A stretch of 64,000 bases of DNA from Heterodera schachtii (taxonomy: Eukaryota; Nematoda; Chromadorea; Rhabditida; Heteroderidae), in the NCBI GenBank assembly GCA_023374025.1, contig SIJG01000066.1:62001-126000 (forward strand). Direction: 5' to 3'. The notes beneath the pieces were generated by a model. That model saw only the letters and a program-made list of their open reading frames with translations. It was not told the origin of the DNA and did no database searches. Of the stretch, positions 32,386 through 42,480 are shown piece by piece (within the stretch, counting starts at the first letter, position 1; every line of letters begins with the position of its first letter). A program made the position numbers and the translations under genes.

Positions 32386-34342
32386 ATGACTCGTGCAATT
32401 TCGCTGAAAAACCAATGAACGAAATTAAAATTCTTAATTAATAATATTAGCAAAAAAATAATAATTGAAAATTTACATAAAAGATCAAAATTAAAATTAA
32501 AAAATAAACAAGTAATAAATAAATTTAAAAACACTCTCATCATTTAATACACTAAGGAAGATGTACCAGCGAATGGATACGAGGTCTATAATTAAGTAAT
32601 TATTAAATATATTTCTTTTATTTTATTTTGCATTACAAACCAAAACAGAATAATAATGAAAAAATATCAAACCAAAAAGGCGTATTTAAATGTTCAAATT
32701 AATTAATTAATTAGATTTAAAAATCTGCCAAATATTAATCGTTTCTTTGTTCTACGCAAAAAAAATTAATTAAATAAGTTAAAGACAATTTTAAAATCTC
32801 AGAATGGCTATCGTTCACGCAAACCTATAATACCCCTAAAAAATAAAATAAATAAATAAGCAATTTAAAAAAATTGAATAATTAATAATTTAATTAAAAA
32901 AATTATAAATCACTTTTTTCCATTTACTAATATCATGTTAACAATAAGATTTGAGTAGATAATAATATTAAATTCAATATTACTAAATTTAGCTTTTTTT
33001 ATAATTTCATTAATGTTTAGGATGATTTTTTTGGGTCTAATTTTGTCATTATTAATTTTCTGTTTCATATTATAATTTTTATATAGATATCAAAAAATTA
33101 AAATTCTATATTTTAGGGGTTTTTATAATATTGTTTAAAATTTTAAAGATATTTTGTATAAACCCTTTTCAAATTACTTCTCGCAAAATGTGTTGATGCA
33201 GATTCTCTTGGCGAGACGTAAAATTTTATTTTTTATTTTTTGATATTTTACTTTAGGCTTTTTGCTGCTTTCCTTCTCATTTCATATTAATAAAATAAAA
33301 TAAATTTTTATTTTTTTTTAAATTTTAATTTATTTATTTTGAATTGAAATATATAACTTTGAAAGTATTTTATTTCAAATTATTATTAATTTTTTTACAA
33401 GATTTAAAATTCATCTTTTTCTGCGCTTTTATCTGAAGCAAAATGGGCATTTCCCTCTAATAAAATATATTATAATAACTCATTTTGAAGCTCATGGTGT
33501 TTTCTATAAAGTCCAATAGAAATTATTACAAAATTTTTAGCTAATTGCTCGAACGTAATTTTATTTTTTGATTTTAAAAACATATCAAAAATTTTATTGG
33601 AAATTTTACTCTAACAAATAAGCATTGTACTCCGATGAGCAATATTTAAATAAATAATAACTTTTAATAAACCACTCTTATATTGTGAATAAACTTTTTA
33701 TAAATTTACCACTATAATTTTTATTAAAACCAAAGGAATCAACACTAAAAATATAATTAATCGCAAAAAAGAGCTGAAAATATAAATAAATTTAAAATAT
33801 TAGATAAAATATTCAGAAAAGAATTATAAAAATTTTATGTGATTTAATATTGTTTGGTAAAACAATTTTCATCTTGGCTTAAATTCAATTATATGAAAAT
33901 TTTTCACGGCAAATAATGTATTTATTTAAATACTAAGATTAAATTAGCTAAAATTAAATTAGTTAATTTTATAACATTTTATAAATATTAGATAAAATTG
34001 ATAAATTCTTTCTTAAAAATAAATTAGTAAAAGAATTATTTAAAAAAATTAAATTTTGTTCGACATTCACTCCTCTCATTCAAATTAAATTTCGTGAAAT
34101 GCTATTTCTTTGCAATCATTATATGGAAAAAAAGAAAACAGTAATTTTTCCTTTTTACTAATTTTCATTTAAAGAAAAAGAATAATTAATCCTTTACAAA
34201 TTAATTAAAAAGGAAAAGGAATAATTTTTTCCTTTTATCTAATTGCTGACAGGCTACTTTAATTAAATTTTTTTTTTATTAGATTATTAAAAAGGAAAAA
34301 GAATAATTTTTTTTTCTTTTTAATTATCCATCCATTCATTGG
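32386..34342. other. Gene-free AT-rich DNA
   Basis: No coding signal. Runs of AAAGGAAAAAGAATAATT and their reverse at 34140-34320 are low-complexity. The minus frame at 32340-32543 is AT-driven. Confidence 0.7.
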
Positions 34343-34458
34343 TGAAATTAACTATTTAAGCAATTCAGAGCATATTTTTTTGTTCTAAAATAATTAAATT
34401 AATGAAAGGAATACCAAAAATAATATTGAAATAAAAACTAAAAAAAAAATGTACTAAC

Positions 34459-34463
34459 CAATA
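34459..34463 (+). repeat. Target-site duplication, left (CAATA)
   Basis: CAATA directly before the element; repeated exactly at 34848-34852. Confidence 0.8.
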
Positions 34464-34847
34464 TGTTGTGACTGAGCTGTAGACCATTCGGCCGAATGGT
34501 CTACAGCTCAGTCACAACAAAAAGGAAACTTCAAGATTTTAAGCTCAAACACAGATCACTCAGTCACAAACGATAACCAAAATACGCCTCACTCACTACT
34601 GGAGGTATTGGCTCGACTTTTCAGTGACGAAGTGACTACACGCACTTATGCACCTACTTCCTCCCCTTTACACACACTGTTGGTGCTTATCGGCCTTTTT
34701 GCAATGCCTTTTTTACATTGCAGCCGTGGCGGGGGAGTTTTAAATATTAATCCACCTACGCCAGGAGGAGTCGAACTTGAAGTTTCCTTTTTGTTGTGAC
34801 TGAGCTGTAGACCATTCGGCCGAATGGTCTACAGCTCAGTCACAACA
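34464..34847. mobile_element. 384-bp mobile element with 56-bp palindromes as ends
   Basis: Each end is a perfect 56-bp palindrome (34464-34519 and 34792-34847) beginning TGTTGTGACTGAGCTGTAG and centred on ATTCGGCCGAAT. The inverted repeat continues inward for 16 more bases (AAAAGGAAACTTCAAG at left, its complement at right), so the terminal inverted repeat totals 72 bp. The element begins TG and ends CA and is bordered by the 5-bp duplication CAATA. The inside is GC-richer, has a GCAATG...CATTGC hairpin near 34700-34720, and holds no ATG-initiated gene; the frame at 34608-34799 starts at TTG. A paralogous empty site is present at 53203-53232. The short duplication and TG...CA ends recall integrase-type transposition (LTR elements, Ginger-type transposons); the superfamily is inference. 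Confidence 0.88.
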
Positions 34848-34852
34848 CAATA
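34848..34852 (+). repeat. Target-site duplication, right (CAATA)
   Basis: Exact copy of the left 5-bp duplication, followed by GTAAAA. Confidence 0.8.
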
Positions 34853-34931
34853 GTAAAAAAAAATTGCTGTATTTATTTAATTCACTAATAAACTAATAAA
34901 AGCACCTTAATAAAATTATCAATAATTTCAG

Positions 34932-34983
34932 CAATACGCGATTTGACATGATGATTGAGATGAGTGTCATGAATAAGAGATAT
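34932..34983 (+). other. Exon-like island, copy 1
   Basis: Follows the acceptor-like AATTTCAG. After one base the frame reads NTRFDMMIEMSVMNKRY and then stops. The homologous island at 53298 reads DTRFNMIIGMKV in the same phase after TTACAG. Over the first ten codons six of nine differences are at third positions, which looks like past coding constraint. No donor site is convincing, and the protein is not recognised. Confidence 0.35.
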
Positions 34984-35120
34984 TAAAAATAGAAAAACAT
35001 AAAATCAAAAAAACACTTAAATATATTAAATTACTAACTAATTATTAAAAATGAAACTTATTATAACTGTTAATCAGTAAAAAAAAAGGAAATAAATGTT
35101 TAAACAAATTACCCAAGAAT

Positions 35121-37785
35121 GAAAGGTTTAATTTAGATTTTCTTAAATTGTAAAAAAATGTAATCAAACTTAATTACTCTTTTAAACAGATATATTTTTT
35201 TTATGATTTTTGTTTAATATTGATTTAATATCTTTTTCGCCGAGAATTAAAATAGCAATTAATAAATATTAACTGACTAATTAATTATTTCTCCTATTAA
35301 GATTCGATGTTGCTTTATTCAACGAAATCTTAAACTTTCCTAATATTAAAATTATATATTAATATTTACCTCTCATTTGAAACAGAAATATATTAAAATT
35401 AATAAATGAATTTTACTTTTTTAAATGCAAAATAAAAATAAAAAATATATAAATTTATAAGTTTCCTAATAAAAATTTAAATTTAATTTTCGAAATTTAA
35501 TTAAAGTTTTTTCGTAAATTTACTCCAAATCTATGCAGGAAAATTTTTAATAAGATAATTAATATAATCCAAAAAAACAACAAATAAAAAGACCGTGTCG
35601 AGAGAATTAAAAAATAATTATAAAGAAAACAAAATAAAAATTTTTAATATCAATTTTGCCATAAATAAATAATTATTTATACAAATGTAGCATTTAATAA
35701 TAATGAATAATAAAAAAAAATTTTTTTAAATTCTTAATAAAAATTTGTCATTTATTTGAATTATACTCAATAACAATCAACTAGTAATATTTATAAAATA
35801 TTGAAAAATTTTATTTAAGTGGCGATAAAAAATCAATTGGGCGAGCAAGAGTGAAAAAAATTCGCCCTTTTTAACTTTATCATAATTATTTATTCAATTT
35901 TGTATTGAATTCTTACTTATGGTTATTTTTTGAAGTAATTGCATTTCATTTATAATTTTATTTGTTCATTTTACCCAACCCGACAGCCTTTTTTACTTTT
36001 TGTTTATATTTTGTTTTTTAATTCTTTGCTATTGCAACTTTATGCTGATTATTCTTTGCATTTGATCTTGTGTGACTTCATTGGATTATTATTAATCAAA
36101 TTATTTAATTCTTTTCTTATCTATTTATTTATTTTCTTTTTAACTTTATCTATTAAGCCTTTAATGTTACATATCAGATTAAATTAGGTGAACATAAATA
36201 ATAATTTTCTATGAACAAATTGAATAGTCATAAAAACAAAAATTAATGAAATAAAATAAATAATTAAACTGTAATATAAAATAATTATTATTTTTTTATT
36301 AAAAAAGAATATGTTTAATATTGTTTTTATAATAGTAATATTGTAGTTGTTTAATAATGGTTTTAATTATTGACCTGATTTAAATGACTTTAATTTCAAA
36401 CCTATAATAATTGGATGTTTATTATTTTTCTATCTGTTCAATATTTTATTAGTCATTTATAATTAAATATTCTTTTATTTCATAATTGTGTTCATTAAAT
36501 CATTATCTTTGGTATTTTTTTATGATTTTATTCTATTATTATTTATTAAATTTAAATATTTGAATATTTAAATTCCATATTTCTTAATTTTTATTCTCAT
36601 GAAAATAATTGGGAATGAATTATTTTTCGTTTATTTAATTATGTGCTTTGATTTATTAAATTTTGATTAATATTTATCAATTGAATTTTTAATTCTTTTT
36701 GTGGATTTATTTCATGAGGTTTGACAGGATTTGGATATCGACATTGTTGATTCTTCGTTAATTCGTCTGATAATTATTAAAAAAAATTTGTTATTTCTTA
36801 TATTCTGATCATTTGATTATTTTTATTATTAATTTTTTTAATGGAAATTTTACTTAATATTTATATAAATATATTATTTGTTTTTGAATTAACTAAAATT
36901 AATCTTTTGCCGCAGTAACGAAGAAAATGATAAAATGCTCTCCAAAATAAATTTTTAACAACACTTCAAAAATAAATGCAACATGAATCTTTTTTAATAG
37001 TATAAGATTTGGTTAATTTAAATAAACTGTATCTTATAGAAATTTGTTATATTTTTTTAAATATTATAATAGCGGCGTCTTAGTCTTTGATTTAATTAAA
37101 TTTAAATTTTTAGTTGCTAAATAATTTTGTGCTAAATTATGAATTGTTTTTTCAAGAGTTTATTTAATAATTTATTAGATTAAATCATTTATAATTTTTA
37201 TATTAAATTATTCAATAAAAATAATTTTTTTTAATTTTGCATTTAAATATTCAATATTTTATAGGAAATTATTAACAAAAACTGTAAGATAATTTTTTTA
37301 AATCTATGATTTTTTCAATTTGTCTTTTGGAAATTTAATAATTATTTTTTAATTTTTCTAAATGCTATTTCTTTTTGGGTATATTTTAGACTATTCTAAA
37401 TTTTAATGATCTCGCACAAAGCTCTGAAAGATGATGTCTTCGCGTTGTGGGTCCTTAGGAAAAAATATACTCATTAATGAAGGCTCATTATTAGTAATAT
37501 TTCAAAAAATTAAAATAATTGATTTCTTGTTAATTTAAATAAAGTTCTATAAAATAAACAATTAATGTCAAATTTAAAAAAATAGGAAATTATTGGAGAT
37601 TTTTGTTGTCTATTTTAAGATAAATATTCTTTATTCTCTTTAAATAAAATTTAAAAATAATATAAGCAATACAAAAATAAAAAGTAAATTTTTTCTAAAT
37701 AAAAGTAAAGAAAATTGTGATTGAAGATTCTAACTATTACTATTTTTTTTCATTGTCAGATTTATTTAAAATAGAATATTATTGT
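35121..37785. other. Gene-free AT-rich DNA, T-rich from about 35.9 kb
   Basis: The 82-codon frame at 35939-36187 starts at TTG, is hydrophobic and follows from T-rich composition, so it is not called. Islands lie at 36712-36765 (CATGAGGTTTGACAGG) and 37415-37465 (TCTTCGCGTTGTGGGTCC). Neither shows a usable frame. Confidence 0.65.
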
Positions 37786-37789
37786 TACA

Positions 37790-37885
37790 CAGGGTTCCCA
37801 TTGGAAAAACTCGCTTCCCAAGGACGGGCATACTGATTTCCAAGTACATAATGGGAAAATTTCATGAAACCCAAGGACGCATAAA
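37790..37885 (+). mobile_element. Possible hAT-like terminus, fragment
   Basis: CAGGGTTCCCATTGGAAAAA has the CAGGG start common in hAT-type ends and is followed by GC-richer sequence with CCCAAGGACG twice (about 37817 and 37869). No matching opposite end or duplication was found, so it is either truncated or a look-alike. Confidence 0.35.
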
Positions 37886-40320
37886 AAATTTTATCATATG
37901 CAATGAAAATTATTAAATTTCATCCAAACGGTTTATATTTTTCGCTAGAATGGAATTTTTACCAATATTTTTTTTAAAACGTTATTAAATGATATTAATT
38001 TTTGTAGCTAATGTTTCCATTAATTTTTATAGCTATCCTTTCTTCACTTGGAAAAAACACACCAGATATTATATTTAAATGCAATTAGGAATTTTCTAAA
38101 ATTGTCACACATAATGCACCTATTTCAAAACAAACTAACTTTAAGAAAATTGTCATATTGTTATTCGTAATTTAATTATATCATATTGGAATTTAATCTT
38201 TTAAACATTATAAATTAGTATTTTTAAGTGTATGGTTCATTTATATTTTAATTGATTAATACTATAAATAATTTTTTAATTTTATTATTTATTATTTCCT
38301 ATCATTTGTATATTTTTTAGCGAGATTTCGCCTAATGTTGGCATTTATAAAAAATTATAATTAAATAAGTGCTGTAAAATTGAATAATCAATGATCGTTT
38401 TCAAAGTTAAAAAGTAATTGAAGATTTAATAGTCAGAAAAGAATATTTTTTTAAGAAAAAACCTGCCTCAATTATAGATAACACGCATGGGATATTCGAC
38501 ATGAAATAAAAAAAAACTAAAACAAAACAAAATATCGCTACAAATAAAAAATATATGGATAAATAAATATTATTTTAATTCAAATAATATAACACTGCTA
38601 AAATTTTTTATTATGTTGACTTTAAAAGGGATGCCAGAGGTATAGGACTAAATAAAAAATAGAAAAGCAAATAATTAAGTAAATGCAAAATTTAAAACGA
38701 AATAATTAACCAATAAATACTTATTTTATAAATTTTACATAATGAGTGATAATTATTAATTTGTTAAAGATTAGAAATAAATCAATTATACATTTTAATA
38801 AATAATGAACGAGAAATCTAACAAAAAACACAATTTAAAAAGTGTTAAAACTTTTCACATAATTGAACTGAAATTAATTAAATAAAAATATTTGAATTTA
38901 ATATTCTAAAGGCAATTTTTTTTATTGAATATTAATAATAATTTTAAAAATTTTCAAATAACAATAATGTAATTTCGAGGTTCAACTTTTCTTCAATGTT
39001 TTTTCTGCAAATATTCTGCTCAAAATAAATGCTAGTTTTTGTACCATTAATAAAAAAAATTTCAGAAAATACACCCCAAAAGAATTGAATTTTTTATTTC
39101 TTCACTTAGAATATTATCTAAATAAAATTGAGAATTTTTAAAGGAAATAAAAAAAAAGAAAAAATATTCAGAATGAAAAAGCCAAATAATTGCAACAAAT
39201 AAAAATTATTTTCAAAATTTTCTTAAGGTCATAAATAATTTATCTAACTCTATTCAACAGCAACTTAAATAAATTTTAAGGCTACTTAACAGTTTAATTA
39301 TGAGTAATTCAACCAAAATTAAAACCTTCAAATGAATAAAAATTAAATTCTTTTCTATAACATAAATTTCAAATATAATAATATTCGTCACTAAATTAGG
39401 TTACTTTTATAATTATTGTCTCTACCAATTTATTTGATTTAAAAAAGTGTACTGACTATGAATGTTATATAACGAAAATAAATTTGTATTGTGTCAATTA
39501 TTATATATTTTTGTATAAATATTAAAAACTAATATAAAATTATAATGAAAATTAACATGTATAATAAATTTGACAGCGAATGACACCGAATGATCCTTAC
39601 AGAATTGTCGCAAGAAACGCGAGAATATTAAATAAAGAAAATTTATTTTCAGAAAATTTGCATTTATTAAGAAAGTAAATACTAAAATGATACAATTGTT
39701 AAATATGAAAATGAAACTTATATATTAAAAAAAAATTATCAAATCAAAAAATAAAGAGAAAGTTAATTAAATGATTAATGAAATATTAATAATAAATTAC
39801 TGCTAAAATATTTATCGTATTACCTAATTTAATTTTTTGAAAAATTTTTATTTATTAATATTCGCACTTTATTGATGTATATATTTCGGTCCACTAATTA
39901 TATTGAATTTATTTAAATCTAATTTCTTATTGAATAATTCCCAAGGACCAATGTGATCAAAACTAACATGAAATCATTTTCGACTTTTTATAAATATTTT
40001 CCGCTTTTAGGATTAATGAAAATTTCTTATCAAACCAATTAAAAATACCCATTTGAATTGAAAATATGAAAGAATAATAAATGATAAATACTTGGACTCT
40101 TTTTTGTTTTTAATTTATTTGCTTGTTCTAAAAAGGATGCAACTTAAAAAAACTGAAAGGAATTTTATTACCAATCATCTCTAATAATTGTAGTGGGTTG
40201 ATGAAATTAAAAATGACAACGTTAATGTTAAAAATTTTGATTGAATAGTTTTTCGCTGGGAAGGACAATATTTGGCAAATGTCCATTTTTTAAAAATTTT
40301 TCTTTTTATATGTGAATTTT
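37886..40320. other. Gene-free AT-rich DNA
   Basis: An island at 38462-38500 ends in TTCGACATGAAATAAAAAAA, another weak variable-core member. An island at 39575-39625 reads GACAGCGAATGACACC and GCAAGAAACGCGAG. No gene was found. Confidence 0.7.
39834..39875 (+). repeat. 42-bp dispersed repeat, copy 1
   Basis: An exact 42-bp match to 44152-44193, including TTATTAATATTCGCACTTTA. The sequences on either side differ, so the conserved block is sharply bounded on its right. Confidence 0.8.
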
Positions 40321-40327
40321 TGAATTA

Positions 40328-41064
40328 TTGTTCGATCTCGGCTTCTGGGTTTGAATTGGTTCTAAATGGATGTCAAAATCGGGTTCTTCGACCCTTCCCC
40401 TAAAATAATTAATTTTGAAACAATTTTTTTTTCGAAAAAGGGGTGTACGATCCATACAAAGGGAATAAATTTAATATAATTTTAGTTTTCTTTTTAACAT
40501 CTATTTTATTTCCTCAAAAAAAAAATACAACAATGAGAACAATCACACCGAACACTCATTCATAATGAGGGACATCACAGACCAAAGTAACGGCAAATTA
40601 GCAACGCAATTAAAGAATATTATTGTTGTAATGGAATTCCTCGACTTGGACTTGGGTTTGGGCCTGGTTTATTTGAGGATCCAGGCCAATGTCATTTTTT
40701 AATGGGTTTCTGTCAGGGTCCAGATCAATCTTGAATCCTTATGGTCCAGTTCCAAAATGGAAACTAATACATTATCATTGTAGTTATATACATATATTTA
40801 CCAATGTATAGTTTCGTGACGTATATAATGTCGTTAAAATTGAATACCGGCGAATTGTATTCTTCTTATAAAATATAAATTATATATATTTTTTTATAGA
40901 ATCATTTTTTGGGATTCCATTTTATAATTTTTCACTCCATAACTTCATTTTTTCCCTACTTTATTTCGTTTTATATGTTTTGTTGTTTAGGGGTTTTTAG
41001 TGCCGGAAAAAATGATTCTGGCATCCATTTCAACCAATTCGAACCCCGAACCAAGATCGAACAA
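40328..41064. repeat. Inverted repeat pair, ~50-bp arms
   Basis: The left arm (40328-40380) reads TTGTTCGATCTCGG, then GGGTTTGAATTGG and ATGGATGTCAAAATC. The right arm (41014-41064) read on the minus strand gives TTGTTCGATCTTGG, GGGGTTCGAATTGG and ATGGATGCCAGAATC. Identity is roughly 80% by eye. Arms enclose about 630 bp with the GGGCCTGG fragment and a stretch shared with 8395-8460. A third partial match lies at 41270-41305 (GTTTGAATCCTGGG, GGGTTTGAATTGGG). It may be an old transposon or two opposed copies of a repeat. Confidence 0.55.
40630..40745 (+). repeat. GGGCCTGGAT motif-rich fragment, copy 2
   Basis: CCTCGACTTGGACTTGGG, TTTGGGCCTGG, GATCCAGGCC, GGGTCCAGATC and GGTCCAGTTCC, related to 25061-25210. 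Confidence 0.45.
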
Positions 41065-41249
41065 AATTAGAAAAACAGTCGAAATTTCATTTTTCACGAA
41101 TTTTGCCAAATTCAGGTGGAGATGATTAATAAGAATTGATGCGAGCCTGGACGAATGTGTTCTAATATGAATAATTTATTCGATTCGTGCCATAGTCAGT
41201 GTTTAAATATTCAAAGCGATTTTGTGCATAAAATGTGAATTTTTGAAGA

Positions 41250-41432
41250 ATGGACTTTGTTTTTTTGTTTGAATCCTGGGTTAGGGGTTTGAATTGGGTC
41301 AAAATTGTTGTTTTTTTTTTGGAATTTTTACTTGAAGGCCCACTGTTTTTTATAATTGCCGACGAAAATGAAATTGAAAAAATTTTATTTCACTTCACAA
41401 TGTTGCAAGAATTTCGTCCGTCCGTCAGTTGA
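41250..41432 (+). CDS. Small open frame, 60 codons, unrecognised
   Basis: ATG (context AAGAATGG) to TGA. The first half is hydrophobic (VFFLEFLLEG, FFIIA); the second half (ADENEIEKILFHFTMLQEF) has balanced codons and looks coding. The first part overlaps repeat sequence related to 40328. It may be a terminal exon (an acceptor-like TTACTTGAAG sits inside at about 41337), a gene fragment, or chance. No family is recognised. Confidence 0.25.
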   Translation: MDFVFLFESWVRGLNWVKIVVFFLEFLLEGPLFFIIADENEIEKILFHFTMLQEFRPSVS

Positions 41433-42088
41433 TTTCAACAAATTTTGGTGTTTTTGCGTTTTATTCAATGGCATTTGAGAACGGCACGAGCGGTACTGTA
41501 GGCATAATTAAAAAGTACGGTAGCCAAAATTAAATGGGAAAGCGCAAAAATTATTTCATTTTCAATTTTTTTGTGGTTGAAATTAAATTTTAAAACAATT
41601 CTTTTATAATAAATTCAAGCCAAATTATTTTTGTTGGAATTTTTTTCATTGCTTAACTTTTTTCGCCACTTTTTAATAAAATAATAATTACAAATCCCTT
41701 TGATTCGTTAAAGTAAAGGTGCCATTTGAAGCTAAAGTAAAAAAAAAACAATAACAACAATTTAATGTTTGTTTAAATTGACATTTAAACATTTTTCCGC
41801 ATTCATTGAAACCGATGGAATTAATAAATTTTACTTATTTTAATGGCGTAAAACATCTATAAATATTTTACAAATTGGGAAAAAGTAATTATGAAAACAA
41901 TTGAAAACATGTGAATTCGAACTGATAAAAACGACAGAGTTTGATAAAAATTATATAAATAAATTTCAAAAGATAAAAAATTTTTATTTAAGACATTTTG
42001 GAAAATATTCTATAATATAAATTTTTGCGTTTTCGAATAATTAAAAAATTAAATACGATAAAACACAATTAAATTGGGGTATTCAAAG
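41433..42088. other. AT-rich DNA
   Basis: A slightly GC-richer stretch to 41530 (GAACGGCACGAGCGGTACTG) then AT-rich. No gene or clear repeat. Confidence 0.65.
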
Positions 42089-42170
42089 CAGGGTTGCCGC
42101 CCGAATCCCGAAAAACCGACATTTTATCGTTCCGAAACTCGAATTCCGACCCGATGATTTTGGGTCTACT
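42089..42170 (+). mobile_element. Possible hAT-like terminus, CCCGAA type
   Basis: CAGGGTTGCCGCCCGAATCC starts abruptly after ATTCAAAG and continues with CCGAAAAACCGAC and CCGACCCGATG. The CAGGGTTGCC start and motif-dense subterminal part resemble a hAT end. The partner end (GGCAACCCTG) was not found nearby. Confidence 0.4.
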
Positions 42171-42229
42171 TGAGAATTTTTATTTTTATTTTTTATGAAT
42201 GCTATATTGCATTTTTTTATAATGTAAAA

Positions 42230-42480
42230 CAATTAATTTTACTATTTATGGGTTAATATTTTAGCTTAATTAGAGTCAATATTTTATTTTTTCTTTTTTA
42301 TTATCATGGTGAAAAAGTCGTCTTCGTCGAGGAATATGTAGGTTCCTTCAATTAAATTTATTGTTTTTTTTATTTTTAATGTTTTATTTTTTAAATTAAG
42401 TTTCTTTAATTAATTTTTTTTAAACAATATTTAAAAGAATTTAAATCTTTTAATAAATATTTTTTTTTGGTGATTTTTTT
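42230..42480 (-). repeat. Variable-core dispersed repeat, locus D
   Basis: On the minus strand: ATTTAATTGAAGG (ending 42341), core AACCTACATATTCCTCGACG and about ten more bases, then TTTCACCATGATAATAAAAA, TATTGACTCTAATTAAGC and ATATTAACCCATAAAT. Both flanks match locus A (17430) and locus C (25880); the core matches neither. Confidence 0.65.

Larger units (their letters stand above)
34343..35120 (+). repeat. Dispersed repeat copy carrying the palindrome-ended insertion
   Basis: Aligns with 53099-53482 on both sides of the insertion. The left part has GAAATTAACTATTTAAGCAA, TGTTCTAAAATAATTAA and GAAAGGAATA; the right part has AAATTGCTGTAT, then the exon-like island at 34932, then TGTTAATCAGTAAAAA and ACAAATTACCCAAGAA. 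The other copy lacks the 384-bp insertion. Confidence 0.7.

Noticed and set aside
34608..34799. 63-codon frame inside the palindrome-ended element
   Set aside because: Begins at TTG without an ATG and ends within the terminal palindrome; the element is more simply non-coding.
34464..34847. Short LTR-type retroelement with 56-bp LTRs
   Set aside because: The inverted repeat continues 16 bp past the palindromes, which fits terminal inverted repeats; no primer-binding site or polypurine tract is evident. Not fully excluded.
35939..36187. Hydrophobic 82-codon frame
   Set aside because: Starts at TTG and reflects T-rich composition; no domain.
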